DNA of 64,000 bases, from assembly GCF_009363095.1 (NCBI RefSeq), contig NZ_CP045295.1, positions 4,679,001 to 4,743,000 of the forward strand, given 5' to 3'. Positions within the stretch are counted from its first letter, which is position 1. Every line of letters begins with the position of its first letter. The stretch comes from Paenibacillus cellulositrophicus (GTDB lineage: Bacteria > Bacillota > Bacilli > Paenibacillales > Paenibacillaceae). Positions 24,813 to 34,272 of this stretch are shown here, in pieces. The notes below the pieces were generated by a model. The model did not search any database and was not told where the DNA came from. It was given only the letters and a program-made list of their open reading frames with translations. Made by a program: the position numbers and the translations under genes.

Positions 24813-25382
24813 ATGAGCTTGGACCAATTCGAAGATGAACGCGACGCAGCAATCCACAAGGTACGCAAGCGCGTCATTGAAACGATCGGAAGAAACATGG
24901 ACTTATATGGAATCTCCCAGTCCACCGGACATTTATACGGGCTGCTTTTTTTTGCGGACAAGCCGATGACCCTGGATGAAATGGGACGGGAAATGAAAAT
25001 GAGCAAGACCAGCATGAGCACGGGCGTCCGGACCCTGCTGGACTTGAAGATGGTCAATAAAGTATGGGAGAAGGGCTCCCGCAAGGACTTATATGAAGTG
25101 GAATACGACTGGTATCAGACGTTTACCGACTTTTTCGATATCAAGTGGAGAAAATCGGTAGAGAGCAATATCCAGATTCTGAGCAAGTCCATCGACGAAA
25201 TGGGCCGCTTGCTGACGGAGTACGAGCATGATCCCGAGTTCACCGAGCTGCTGCGCAAGGATATCGCCAAACTGCACGAGGCGGTTGCTTATTACGGCTG
25301 GCTGGACCGGCTCATCGATACGTTTGAGAGCGGAGAGATATTCAAGCTGGTCCCGAAGGAGCCTCCAACCCCACATAACTAA
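24813..25382 (+). CDS. gbsR: GbsR/OpcR-type MarR-like regulator of betaine uptake
   Basis: The 189-residue protein has the GbsR winged-helix pattern: ISQSTGHLYGLLFFADKPMTLDEMGREMKMSKTSMSTGVRTLLDLKMV at residues 34-82, then a helical effector domain with an aromatic-rich helix (YDWYQTFTDFFDIKWRKS). GbsR-type repressors sense choline or betaine. It is divergent from opuA with palindromes between them, so it likely represses opuA and perhaps itself. AAGGAGG precedes the ATG. Confidence 0.92.
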   Translation: MSLDQFEDERDAAIHKVRKRVIETIGRNMDLYGISQSTGHLYGLLFFADKPMTLDEMGREMKMSKTSMSTGVRTLLDLKMVNKVWEKGSRKDLYEVEYDWYQTFTDFFDIKWRKSVESNIQILSKSIDEMGRLLTEYEHDPEFTELLRKDIAKLHEAVAYYGWLDRLIDTFESGEIFKLVPKEPPTPHN

Positions 25383-25392
25383 ACATAAAAAG

Positions 25393-25431
25393 CACCGGAG
25401 CCGGGCTGCGCTACAGCAGTCCGGTTTTTTT
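25393..25431 (+). terminator. Terminator of gbsR
   Basis: ACCGGA / TCCGGT outer and GCTG / CAGC inner stems followed by seven T. Confidence 0.85.
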
Positions 25432-25538
25432 GGATTTTCATGACGCCAGGCGTGGTGATTTTTGTAGTTGACATCCGCCTGCTTTCGGTCATATGGTGTA
25501 ATTTAGTAAAAGTTAGACGAAGAGCTGAGTGAGGAGAG

Positions 25539-26834
25539 ATGAAGATGGTTACGGGTTATGCCGGATGGCAGGAAGATGAGTTAAGGCGGGAGCAAGCCCG
25601 GCTGCAAGCTGAATACGAGGCATACCGGAGTCTTAATTTGAAGCTGGATATGTCCCGGGGCAAGCCGTGCCCGGAGCAACTGCAGCTTTCGAACGAAATG
25701 CTGGACGTTCTGCCGTCCGGGGAAGAGCTTCGGGCGGAGGATGGGACGGACTGCCGCAATTACGGAGGCCTTGACGGGCTCCCGGAGGCGAAGCGTTTTT
25801 TTGCCGAGATGCTTGGGGTTCAGTCTTCCGAAGTGATTGTTCAAGGCAACTCCAGCCTAAACTTGATGTATGATGCGCTGGCACGGGCGATGCTGTTCGG
25901 GGTGCTTGGCAGTGAGCAGCCGTGGAGCAGGCTCCCGTCCGTCAAATTCCTGTGTCCAAGCCCTGGGTATGACCGCCATTTTGCGATCTGCGAGCAGCTG
26001 AATATTGAAATGATCACCGTAGATATGACGCCGGAAGGGCCGGATATGGACGCAGTAGAAAGGCTTGTCGCCGAAGATGACTCCATCAAGGGGATTTGGT
26101 GTGTGCCGAAGTACAGCAACCCCGGCGGTATCACGTATTCCGACGAAACGGTGGAACGGCTGGCCCGGATGAAGACGAGGGCTGGCGATTTCCGCATTTT
26201 CTGGGATGACGCTTATACGGTCCATCATCTGACTTCAAGGCATGACGAGCTGAAAAATATGCTGGAAGCCTGCTCGAACGCCGGCAATCCCGACCGTGTA
26301 TTCATCTTTGCATCCACTTCCAAGGTGACTTTTCCGGGGTCCGGCGTAGCGGCCTTGGCGGCGAGCAGGGACAACCTCAGCCATTTGAAAAAACAGCTGT
26401 CCGTGCAGACGATCGGCCCGGATAAAGTGAATCAGCTGCGGCACATCCGCTTTCTGAAGGATATGGAGCACCTGGGCCGCCACATGGAAAAGCATGCCGC
26501 GATCATCAAGCCGAAATTTGACTTGGTACTGAACAAGCTGGAATCCGGGCTCGGCTCTAAAGATATCGCTTTATGGAGTAAGCCCAACGGCGGTTATTTT
26601 ATCAGCCTGAATACGATGGACGGCTGCGCACGGGAAGTCGTGCAGCGTGCAGCCGAGGCTGGGGTGACACTAACGCCTGCCGGAGCCACGTATCCGTACG
26701 GGCGCGATCCGCGGGACCGCAATATCCGAATTGCGCCAACCTATCCATCGCTCGAAGAGCTTGCGCAGGCCATCGATATTTTGTGCGTATGCGTGCAGCT
26801 GGTATCGATCGACCGTATTTTGGCGGATCAATAG
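25539..26834 (+). CDS. Fold-type I aminotransferase, aspartate aminotransferase-like (PF12897 type)
   Basis: The 431-residue PLP enzyme starts with a long helix and LDMSRGKPCPEQLQLS, as in the type Ic aspartate aminotransferase family. Cofactor and substrate motifs: RNYGGLDGLPEAK, VPKYSNPGGITYS, IFWDDAYTVHHL, the Schiff-base Lys in STSKVTFPGSGVA, and the C-terminal substrate Arg in RNIRIAPTYPS. It would interconvert amino and keto acids such as Asp and oxaloacetate. It is monocistronic by position. GAGGAG precedes the ATG. Confidence 0.88.
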   Translation: MKMVTGYAGWQEDELRREQARLQAEYEAYRSLNLKLDMSRGKPCPEQLQLSNEMLDVLPSGEELRAEDGTDCRNYGGLDGLPEAKRFFAEMLGVQSSEVIVQGNSSLNLMYDALARAMLFGVLGSEQPWSRLPSVKFLCPSPGYDRHFAICEQLNIEMITVDMTPEGPDMDAVERLVAEDDSIKGIWCVPKYSNPGGITYSDETVERLARMKTRAGDFRIFWDDAYTVHHLTSRHDELKNMLEACSNAGNPDRVFIFASTSKVTFPGSGVAALAASRDNLSHLKKQLSVQTIGPDKVNQLRHIRFLKDMEHLGRHMEKHAAIIKPKFDLVLNKLESGLGSKDIALWSKPNGGYFISLNTMDGCAREVVQRAAEAGVTLTPAGATYPYGRDPRDRNIRIAPTYPSLEELAQAIDILCVCVQLVSIDRILADQ

Positions 26835-27138
26835 AGCAGCATTTTTATTGAGACAGGCAGGTCAGGAGGAAGGGGTCAGATATGGTACCGCAGGATCGGT
26901 ATCCCGGCCCAGCCCCCGGCCTGCCGTTTCTTTTTGCCCGATGACTGGGAAATAAGCGGCCTTCCCCGCCAACGGAAACCGGGCATGATGTTAGACAGCG
27001 CCGCGGACACGTCTTGTTCCACGAGGAACGTTTCACGGTCAGCGCATCAGACAAATAACTTTTTTTGGATGATTTGCATGGATTCCCTCATTTGAACCGT
27101 CAAACTGAATAGAACGAACTTAATAGAGAAGAGATGTG
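26835..27138. other. Intergenic stretch without a supported gene
   Basis: No terminator with a T-run and no sigma-A promoter stand out. An AGGAGGAAGG is followed by a 20-codon frame only. A T-run at 27060 has no strong stem before it. Confidence 0.5.
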
Positions 27139-27747
27139 ATGAAATTGATTAAAACGACGGCTTTGAAGACGGGAGTCCAGACGGCATGGATGAAATGGGA
27201 GGGCTTGTTCGACCGGATCACGCGGCTGCGGAGCAAGCGGGTGCTGAGTTACGGAATTTGCAAGCTGGTGGTTCGGCCTTTTCACGGGAAAAGCATCCGC
27301 AGTGACAGCGGGCAGTGGCTTCATGCCGGCGACTGGATTGGGGAGCTTCATTTGGATAACGGGCAGGTGCTGGAGCTGTCGCGGAGCCTTGGGCCGGACA
27401 GGGCGGCGCTGAAAACCGCCAGGCTCCTGAAGCAATCGCTCAGACAGATCCATGAAGCGATGGACCAGGTTCCCGAACTGGCTGAGGTCAAAGCGCTGAC
27501 CGGAATTACGCTGCTTCACCGGGGACTGACCCATGGGCTGGGCTTTGAGCAGCACCAGCTGAAGGCCGGGTGGTTCCGTCTGCTGACGACGATCTATTTA
27601 AGGTTTCTGCTGCGAATGCTTCATCCCGCCGGGCAAAAACGCGTGAAGCACAGCGCTCCCAAGCTGGTTCCGCAGATGCTGCTCATGACAAGGCAAGCGT
27701 TCATGGAGCGGTACCGCCGAGAGTCACCTTTATATAACGTCGTATAA
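27139..27747 (+). CDS. Conserved protein, possibly YkoP-like
   Basis: ATG 27139 is used; a GTG directly before it is in frame. The 202-residue protein has a basic N-terminal helix with FDRITRLRSKRV, a small beta domain with LVVRPFHGKSIRSDSGQWLHAGDWIGELHLDNGQVL, and a helical C-terminal half. The middle pattern recalls YkoP-type domains seen beside polysaccharide deacetylases, but I am not certain. In Bacillus acpS stands in this position before ydcC. No signal peptide is seen. Confidence 0.6.
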   Translation: MKLIKTTALKTGVQTAWMKWEGLFDRITRLRSKRVLSYGICKLVVRPFHGKSIRSDSGQWLHAGDWIGELHLDNGQVLELSRSLGPDRAALKTARLLKQSLRQIHEAMDQVPELAEVKALTGITLLHRGLTHGLGFEQHQLKAGWFRLLTTIYLRFLLRMLHPAGQKRVKHSAPKLVPQMLLMTRQAFMERYRRESPLYNVV

Positions 27748-27881
27748 CAGCGAACTAATAACATTAAATTCAGTAACACGGATTCGGTATCAGGCTTGTC
27801 ATGCTAGTCTGCATAATGTGACCAAGTCCCTCATAGACATGTATCAATCAGTTCAAACCAAGTGCTAAGGGGGATGATGTC

Positions 27882-28988
27882 ATGCGCCGGATTTCATGGA
27901 TGCTCGCCATGATCTTGTGCGTTACGGTTGTGTTGGCAGGCTGTGGTGGCAAAAAGGATGCCGCTTCCGTTGTCAAAGACTTGAACAACGTGGTCGATAC
28001 ACTGCAAAGCAAGGATGGCTCTTACAAAGGAACGGGGAAAATGACGCTGTATACCGGGGAAAAGCCGCAGGAATACCAGGTGGAGGTATGGTACCAGAAT
28101 CCAAACTACTACCGCATCAGCCTGACGAACGCCCAGAAGGACGTTACGCAAATCGTTCTCCGCAACGACGACGGGGTATTCGTGCTGACGCCAAGCCTGA
28201 ACAAAAGCTTCCGGTTTAAAAGCGACTGGCCGGACAACCAGGGGCAAGTCTATTTATACCAAACGCTCGTCAGGGGCATCTTAAGCGATAACACCCGGCA
28301 GTTTGCCGCAGACAAGGACAGCTATGTATTCGATGTTGCGGCCAACTATCACAGCCAGTCTCTCGTCCGCCAGAAAATTTGGCTCAGCAAGGACAATTAC
28401 GCGCCAAAACAAGTACAAGTCTCCGACTCTGACGCCCATGTCGTCGTTGAGGTCAAGTTCGACCAGTTCCAGTTCGATGCGAAATTCGATAAGGATTCTT
28501 TTGACATGAAACGCAACATGACCGTGCAAAGTGATCCGTCGGTCGGAACGGTGGCTGAGGTCGACGAAAACGGCAATCCGGTCGCATCCCAGGACCAGCC
28601 GCAGGGCGATAACGGGGAAGCGGCGCAGGAAGTCACCAAGGAACTGGGCGACTTTGGCATGATTATCCCGGATTACCTGCCTGAAGGCGTTACGCTCAAG
28701 GACAGCAACAAGTTGGACAACAGTGACAACCATGCGCTGCTGCTTCGGTATGACGGTACATACCAGTTCACGATCATGGAATCCCGTCCGCAGGACCGTG
28801 CCGTGTCCCTGATGTCGGGTGAAGTGGTGGACCTCGGATTTACGGCGGGCCTCCTGGCTGGCGATGAGCAGCAGACGCTGACCTGGATGAATGGGGACGG
28901 CGTGGAATTCCGTATTACAAGCGCAAACCTGCCGGTGGACGAAATGATACAGATCGCAGCGTCTTTACAGGAACAATCGGGTAAATAA
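27882..28988 (+). CDS. ydcC: LolA-like lipoprotein, YdcC family
   Basis: The 368-residue precursor has a lipoprotein signal with lipobox LAGC (Cys21). Residues about 40-220 form a LolA/LolB-like open beta barrel (YKGTGKMTLYTG, VEVWYQNPNYYRISLTN, RQKIWLSKDNYAPKQVQVSDSD), and the C-terminal part (about 255-360) is a small DUF4367-like domain (MIIPDYLPEGVTL). In Bacillus YdcC is made in the mother cell during sporulation. Its place directly before alr matches Bacillus gene order. AAGGGGG precedes the ATG. Confidence 0.88.
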   Translation: MRRISWMLAMILCVTVVLAGCGGKKDAASVVKDLNNVVDTLQSKDGSYKGTGKMTLYTGEKPQEYQVEVWYQNPNYYRISLTNAQKDVTQIVLRNDDGVFVLTPSLNKSFRFKSDWPDNQGQVYLYQTLVRGILSDNTRQFAADKDSYVFDVAANYHSQSLVRQKIWLSKDNYAPKQVQVSDSDAHVVVEVKFDQFQFDAKFDKDSFDMKRNMTVQSDPSVGTVAEVDENGNPVASQDQPQGDNGEAAQEVTKELGDFGMIIPDYLPEGVTLKDSNKLDNSDNHALLLRYDGTYQFTIMESRPQDRAVSLMSGEVVDLGFTAGLLAGDEQQTLTWMNGDGVEFRITSANLPVDEMIQIAASLQEQSGK

Positions 28989-29293
28989 TACGCAGACAGG
29001 CGGACCCTTCGGGCCGGCGGGGCATGATTCCACCGGCTAAACGAAGGGGCTTTCGCCTATCCATCTTCGAAAACCGCTGTGGTACGGTAAACCAGCCGGA
29101 TTCAGCCGGGGCGTGGTTCATTGACAGTCACCTTCCTGAACATTACGATTACATAGGATAAACGAAAGGTAAATGACAACAGATTTTCGATCCGATCCAT
29201 CTATGTCATAGAATGATCGAACGAAAATGACAACTCTCCTTTCAATGACTGTATGTAATGAGTGTGTTAATTCTTAGAGAAGGTGACGAATGA
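28989..29293. other. Intergenic region before alr
   Basis: It holds a long imperfect hairpin (CCCTTCG and CGAAGGG with inner GCCGG and CCGGC) at 29005-29047, the alr promoter at 29121, and an imperfect direct repeat containing AAATGACAAC near 29172 and 29227. Confidence 0.5.
29121..29149 (+). promoter_or_regulatory. Probable promoter of alr
   Basis: TTGACA, 17-base spacer, TACGAT, 145 bases before alr. Confidence 0.55.
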
Positions 29294-30478
29294 ATGCAGC
29301 AACAATATAGAGCAACTAGAGCGGAAATCAATCTGGACCATCTTCAGGCGAACGTTACGGCGTTTCGCCGGGCTCTGCCCGAAGGCATGAAATTTCTGGC
29401 CTGCGTCAAGGCAGATGCGTACGGTCATGGAGCCGTGCAGGTGGCGCGGGAGCTTGCGAGCATCGGAGTGGACTATTTAAGCGTCGCTTTCCTGGATGAA
29501 GCGATTGAACTGCGGCATGCCGGTTTGACGCTGCCCATCCTGGTGCTTGGCTACACGCCTCCGGAAGGCATAAGAACGGCGTGGGAGAATAACATAACAG
29601 TGACGGTGTTCAGCCCGGAGGTACGGGAAGCGATCCGGCAGCTCCCGGCGGACGCCGAGTCCAGACCGCTGAAGGTCCACATTAAGATCGACAGCGGAAT
29701 GGGCAGACTGGGACTTCTTCCCGGCCCGGACGCCATTTCGTTTATCGAGTCGCTCTATGCTCTTTCGCAGGCTGAGGTTGAAGGCTTGTTTACCCATTTT
29801 TCCAAAGCGGACGAAGAAGATAAAAGCTATACACTGGAGCAGTACCGGCGTTTCGAGAGCGTGGTGGCCTCGCTCGGGGAGAAAGGATTCAGCCCTCCTC
29901 TTATACATACGGGCAACAGCGCCACAGCGATTGATACCCCTCAGCTGTCCTACAATATGGTCCGCGTCGGCATCAGCCTGTACGGATTGTATCCATCGGA
30001 TGAGGTGAATCATCAGACTGTCGCACTTTCCCCGGTATTGACGCTGAAGACAGAGCTTGTATATGTCAAAACCCTTCCGCCGCATTGGGGCGTCAGCTAC
30101 GGCGCCAGATATGTGACGGATCAAGATGAAGTCATTGGAACGCTGCCGATCGGCTATGCCGACGGGTACTCGCGGATGCTGAGCGGTAAAGCGGAAGTCC
30201 TGATCCGCGGCCGCCGCGTTCCCGTTGTCGGAACGATCTGTATGGACCAGTGTATGGTAACACTTCAATCTTTTGCCGAAGAGGCAGAAGAAATTCATGC
30301 GGGCGAGGAGGTTGTGCTCATCGGTCAGCAGTCTGGCCAGTGTATTACGGCAGATGAGCTGGCTTCTCAGCTGGGTACCATCCACTATGAGGTCATCTGT
30401 ATGATTTCCCACCGGGTACCTCGTGTTTACACGAAGCACGGGGCGCTATACAACCGGGTCAACCCACTGCTCACCTAG
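29294..30478 (+). CDS. alr: Alanine racemase
   Basis: The 394-residue PLP enzyme converts L-Ala to D-Ala for peptidoglycan. The N-terminal TIM barrel carries the Schiff-base Lys39 in LACVKADAYGHGA, and the C-terminal beta domain supplies the second catalytic base Tyr269 in SYGARY. Other family motifs are IKIDSGMGRLG, HTGNSATAID and VGTICMDQCMV. GAAGGTG precedes the ATG. Gene order with ydcC before and ndoAI-ndoA after is as in Bacillus. Confidence 0.97.
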   Translation: MQQQYRATRAEINLDHLQANVTAFRRALPEGMKFLACVKADAYGHGAVQVARELASIGVDYLSVAFLDEAIELRHAGLTLPILVLGYTPPEGIRTAWENNITVTVFSPEVREAIRQLPADAESRPLKVHIKIDSGMGRLGLLPGPDAISFIESLYALSQAEVEGLFTHFSKADEEDKSYTLEQYRRFESVVASLGEKGFSPPLIHTGNSATAIDTPQLSYNMVRVGISLYGLYPSDEVNHQTVALSPVLTLKTELVYVKTLPPHWGVSYGARYVTDQDEVIGTLPIGYADGYSRMLSGKAEVLIRGRRVPVVGTICMDQCMVTLQSFAEEAEEIHAGEEVVLIGQQSGQCITADELASQLGTIHYEVICMISHRVPRVYTKHGALYNRVNPLLT

Positions 30479-30589
30479 TGCGAAGAAAGGCGGAATTTCA
30501 GCCTTTTTGCTGGAAATGAAGGAATACGGCACAAGCATCCCGAATAAAGGTAATGACGGAATGACTGTACGTAAATGCCGAGTCTAGTT

Positions 30590-30608
30590 TATAATGTATG
30601 CAGCATAC
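30590..30608 (+). promoter_or_regulatory. -10 box with perfect palindrome, candidate ndoAI operator
   Basis: TATAAT at 30590-30595 is followed at once by GTATGC-A-GCATAC (30596-30608). A repressor there would block the start of the toxin-antitoxin transcript. The -35 box is not clear. Confidence 0.5.
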
Positions 30609-30708
30609 CTGGTATATCTTCGGCATATATATTCCTTTGTATAAATTTCCTTGATTCAAGTTATACTGGGCACAAGGGTGAGAAGGTATTGTGGGGGTGG
30701 AACAGAAG

Positions 30709-30990
30709 GTGGCTAATATGCAGAATACCAAACGAATTATGATCAGCTTGCCAGATCATCTTTTGCAGGAAGTGGATGGCATCGTTGCGATGGAGAATTC
30801 GAACCGCAGTGAACTCATCAGGCAAGCCATGAAACTGTATTTAACGGAGCGCAAGAAACGTTATATACGGGAGTCAATGCAGCGCGGCTATATGGAAATG
30901 GCCAAGATCAATTTGACGATGGCATCGGAGGCCTTTCACGCGGAAGAAGATGCAGACAGCACTCTAGGCCGCTTAGTGAGCGGGGTGTAG
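30709..30990 (+). CDS. ndoAI: Antitoxin EndoAI (MazE-like, ribbon-helix-helix)
   Basis: A GTG start at 30709 with GGGGGTGG eight bases upstream gives 93 residues, the Bacillus length; ATG 30718 would give 90. The N-terminal ribbon-helix-helix is TKRIMISLPDHLLQEVDGIVAMENSNRSELIRQAMKLYL, and the C-terminal part ERKKRYIRESMQRGYMEMAKINLTMASEA binds and neutralises the toxin. It pairs with ndoA, 3 bases downstream, and probably autoregulates. Confidence 0.94.
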   Translation: MANMQNTKRIMISLPDHLLQEVDGIVAMENSNRSELIRQAMKLYLTERKKRYIRESMQRGYMEMAKINLTMASEAFHAEEDADSTLGRLVSGV

Positions 30991-30993
30991 ACA

Positions 30994-31344
30994 TTGATCG
31001 TAAAACGCGGCGACGTTTTTTTTGCGGATCTTTCACCCGTAGTCGGTTCGGAGCAAGGTGGAGTCAGGCCGGTTCTGATCATTCAGAACGATATCGGCAA
31101 CCGTTTTAGTCCTACGGTCATCGTGGCGGCTATTACCGCCCAGATTCAAAAGGCAAAGCTGCCGACCCATGTGGAAATCGATGCGGTTTCGCATGGTTTC
31201 GACAGGGATTCGGTCATTTTGCTGGAGCAAATCCGGACCATTGATAAGCAGAGACTGACGGACAAAATTACCCACCTGGATGAAGAAACGATGAAAAAGG
31301 TGGATGATTCGCTGCAAATCAGTCTCAGCCTGATCGATTTTTAA
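30994..31344 (+). CDS. ndoA: mRNA interferase EndoA (MazF)
   Basis: A TTG start gives the standard 116 residues. The PemK/MazF fold is clear: VKRGDVFFADLSPVVGSEQGGVRPVLIIQNDIGNRFSPTVIVAAIT, HVEIDAVSHGFDRDSVILLEQIRTIDK. It cleaves mRNA at UACAU-type sites in Bacillus and is held in check by EndoAI. The weak TTG start and the 3-base gap keep toxin below antitoxin. A terminator follows 40 bases later. Confidence 0.96.
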   Translation: MIVKRGDVFFADLSPVVGSEQGGVRPVLIIQNDIGNRFSPTVIVAAITAQIQKAKLPTHVEIDAVSHGFDRDSVILLEQIRTIDKQRLTDKITHLDEETMKKVDDSLQISLSLIDF

Positions 31345-31383
31345 GCGTTGAACCATAAGGTTGATGATATGGTTGTGAAGGAT

Positions 31384-31414
31384 AAGGCGTACCCGAAAGG
31401 GGCGCCTTTTTCTT
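31384..31414 (+). terminator. Terminator of ndoAI-ndoA
   Basis: AAGGCGTACCC / GGGGCGCCTT with GAAA loop and T run. Confidence 0.85.
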
Positions 31415-31553
31415 GTTTTTGAACTTGTTTTTAAGTCACATAAGTCCATTGTAAGGGGTTACGCATCCGCTATAATGAATGGTATCCAACGTATGAGCGG
31501 ACAGGTGAGTACTGCATCTGCGTCTATCCGCTTGTGATATCAGGGAGGGAATT

Positions 31554-33743
31554 ATGGCGATTCATATCGATACCAAGCAGCAATTATTTCATCTTCAGAC
31601 CCGCAATTCAAGCTACGTATTTCAGATTCTTCCGTCCGGCTATGCCGCCCATCTCTATTACGGGAAAAGGCTGCGCGACGCTGACCTGAGCTGGCTGCTC
31701 GTGACGACCGAGCGGGCTTCCTTCAGCCCGAATCCGGTGCCGGAGGATCGTACGATCTCCCTGGACACGCTGCCGCAGGAGCTTCCGGTGTACGGAACGA
31801 GCGATTTCCGTCACCCGCTGGTACAGTTCCGGCTGCCTGACGGCTCAACCGTCACCGAATTCAAGTATGTGTCGCATCGGGTAGAACAGGGCAAGCCGCG
31901 GATGGAGGGACTTCCTTCGACATATGTGGAGAGCGAGTCCGAAGCCGAAACACTGTTTGTAAATATGCAGGATCCCGTGTCGGGGCTGCATGTGGAGCTG
32001 CAGTACACGGTGATGGAAGCTTATGATGCGCTGACCCGCTCGTTAAAAATCGTGAACGACAGCACGGAGCCGGTGGAACTGCTTAGAGCCCTCAGCGCAA
32101 GCGTGGACTTCCCGCGCTCCGATTACGAGTGGCTGCAGCTGTCCGGCGCCTGGACCCGAGAACGCGACGTTGTGCGCCGTCCGGTCGCCTATGGCATGCA
32201 GGCGGTGGAGAGCCGCCGCGGGGCCAGCAGCCACCAGCAGAACCCGTTTGCCGCGCTGCTGTCTCCGGGGGCGGATGAAGACCACGGCGAGGCCTACGGC
32301 TTCAGCCTGGTATACAGCGGAAGCTTTATCGCCCAGGCCGAGGTGGACCAATTCCGGACGACCCGTCTGTCGATCGGGATCAACCCGTTCGATTTCACCT
32401 GGCTGCTGGAACCGGGAGCCGCGTTCCAGACGCCGGAGGCCGTCATGGTCTATTCCTCCGAAGGCCTGGGAGGCATGTCGCGGACGTATCACCGGCTGTA
32501 CCGCGAGCGCCTGGCCCGCGGCCAGTTCCGGGACAAGGAGCGCCCGATCCTCGTCAACAACTGGGAGGCGACTTACTTCCAGTTCAATGCGGATAAAATT
32601 GTCGACATCGCCAAGGCCGGCAAAGAGCTTGGGATCGAGCTGTTCGTCCTGGACGACGGTTGGTTCGGCCATCGCGACAGCGACAATTCCTCGCTTGGCG
32701 ACTGGGTGGTGGATAAGAACAAGCTGCCGGGCGGACTGGAAGACCTGGTGAACCGCGTGACGGGCATGGGAATGCAGTTTGGCCTGTGGTTCGAGCCGGA
32801 GATGGTTTCACCGGACAGCGACCTGTACCGCAAGCACCCGGACTGGTGCCTGCACGTACCGGACCGGCGCCGTACGGAAGGCCGCCAGCAGCTGATCCTC
32901 GACTTCTCGCGGCAGGATGTGCGCGAGGAGATCGTACGGATGCTGACGGAGGTGCTGAGCAGCGCGCCGATTACGTACGTGAAGTGGGACATGAACCGCA
33001 ACATGACGGAAATCGGTTCGGCGCTGCTGCCGCCGGAGCGTCAGCGGGAGACGGCGCACCGCTACATGCTCGGCCTCTACGAAGTGATGGAACGGATCAC
33101 GTCGGCGTTCCCGAACATCCTGTTCGAGAGCTGCTCCGGCGGCGGCGGACGCTTCGATCCCGGCCTGCTCTATTACATGCCGCAGACGTGGACGAGCGAT
33201 AACACCGATGCGGTGTCCCGCCTACGTATCCAGTACGGCACGAGCATCGTTTACCCGGTGAGCGCCATGGGCTCGCATATTTCCGCCGTTCCGAACCACC
33301 AGGTGGGACGGTCTACGCCGCTCGACATGCGCGGCTACGTCGCCATGTCAGGCAACTTTGGCTACGAGCTCGACTTGACGAAGTTCACCGAAGAAGAGAA
33401 GGAAGTCGTCAAGCGGCAGGTGGCGCTGTATAAGGAAATCCGCGGGCTCGTCCAGACCGGCGAGATGTACCGGCTCCTCAGCCCGTTTGAAGGCAATGAG
33501 ACCGCCTGGATGTTCGTTGCGGAAGACGGCAGCGAGGCCGCGGTCTTCTATTTCCGGGTGCTGGCCGAATCCAACGCGCCGCTGAACCGCCTCAAGCTGA
33601 AGGGGCTCGATCCTGCCGCAGATTATGCGCTGGTGGGCACAAGCGAGGTGTACACTGGCGACGCCCTGATGTATGCAGGCATCGCGGTAGGCGCAGAGCG
33701 CGGGGATTACCACAGCGAGTTTTTCCGCTTCCGGCGCGTATAA
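31554..33743 (+). CDS. Alpha-galactosidase, GH36
   Basis: The 729-residue enzyme removes terminal alpha-galactose from raffinose-family sugars. The N-terminal beta-supersandwich (to about residue 330) leads to a TIM barrel with LFVLDDGWFGHRDSDNSSLGDW, nucleophile Asp479 in YVKWDMNRNMTE, and acid/base Asp549 in TWTSDNTDA; SCSGGGGRFD lies between them. This matches Geobacillus AgaN-type tetrameric enzymes. No signal peptide, so it is cytosolic and needs sugar import. A possible promoter TTGTAA-16-TATAAT ends at 31476. It has no transporter or regulator beside it. Confidence 0.96.
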   Translation: MAIHIDTKQQLFHLQTRNSSYVFQILPSGYAAHLYYGKRLRDADLSWLLVTTERASFSPNPVPEDRTISLDTLPQELPVYGTSDFRHPLVQFRLPDGSTVTEFKYVSHRVEQGKPRMEGLPSTYVESESEAETLFVNMQDPVSGLHVELQYTVMEAYDALTRSLKIVNDSTEPVELLRALSASVDFPRSDYEWLQLSGAWTRERDVVRRPVAYGMQAVESRRGASSHQQNPFAALLSPGADEDHGEAYGFSLVYSGSFIAQAEVDQFRTTRLSIGINPFDFTWLLEPGAAFQTPEAVMVYSSEGLGGMSRTYHRLYRERLARGQFRDKERPILVNNWEATYFQFNADKIVDIAKAGKELGIELFVLDDGWFGHRDSDNSSLGDWVVDKNKLPGGLEDLVNRVTGMGMQFGLWFEPEMVSPDSDLYRKHPDWCLHVPDRRRTEGRQQLILDFSRQDVREEIVRMLTEVLSSAPITYVKWDMNRNMTEIGSALLPPERQRETAHRYMLGLYEVMERITSAFPNILFESCSGGGGRFDPGLLYYMPQTWTSDNTDAVSRLRIQYGTSIVYPVSAMGSHISAVPNHQVGRSTPLDMRGYVAMSGNFGYELDLTKFTEEEKEVVKRQVALYKEIRGLVQTGEMYRLLSPFEGNETAWMFVAEDGSEAAVFYFRVLAESNAPLNRLKLKGLDPAADYALVGTSEVYTGDALMYAGIAVGAERGDYHSEFFRFRRV

Positions 33744-33821
33744 GCCCCGGCCCTTTCCAAAATTAACCGGCCTCCGGCCTGCGTAAAGGTCTATACAGAT
33801 GGAAGCCGCAGCAGTATGATG

Positions 33822-33856
33822 AACCTTGCCCTGTTTATGGGGTAAGGTTCTTTTTG
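33822..33856 (+). terminator. Terminator of alpha-galactosidase gene
   Basis: GAACCTTGCCC / GGGGTAAGGTTC with 7-base loop and T run. The rest of the 33744-34272 gap holds only a 31-codon frame ending at tex. Confidence 0.85.
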
Positions 33857-34272
33857 CTTTTTCAGGGGAAATCTACCGTGGTATGGAAGCTTTCTCCTGC
33901 CAAACATGACCGCTGGAAAAATGGTTAAAAGTTTGTGATAATAAGATATGAAAACTTTGTAGATTTGCCTAAAGTTTTGGTTTGATCTCACAGTTTTCCA
34001 TAGTGGCTGTCCGCCCGTTAATCGGACTGGCCGCCAGGCAAGCTGACACTGATACCTATAACGCCGCAGGAAGCCGCCCCGCTGATATGAAATTTTCGGT
34101 ACAGGCGGTTTGCGGGAGCAGGCGTTTATAAACCAGACCAAGCCGATTTTTCGACTCGGACAAGTCTGTGGACCAATCACATGATGACGAATGAATGTTT
34201 TAATGACGACGATGATGAGAGAACGTTTGAATACATGGAAACACAAGTACGAATGGGAAAGAGGGATTTCTT

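Noticed and set aside
26876..27092. Open frame of about 70 codons after the aminotransferase gene
   Set aside because: There is no start codon near the AGGAGGAAGG in that frame; the ATG that follows the site gives only 20 codons. No family resemblance.
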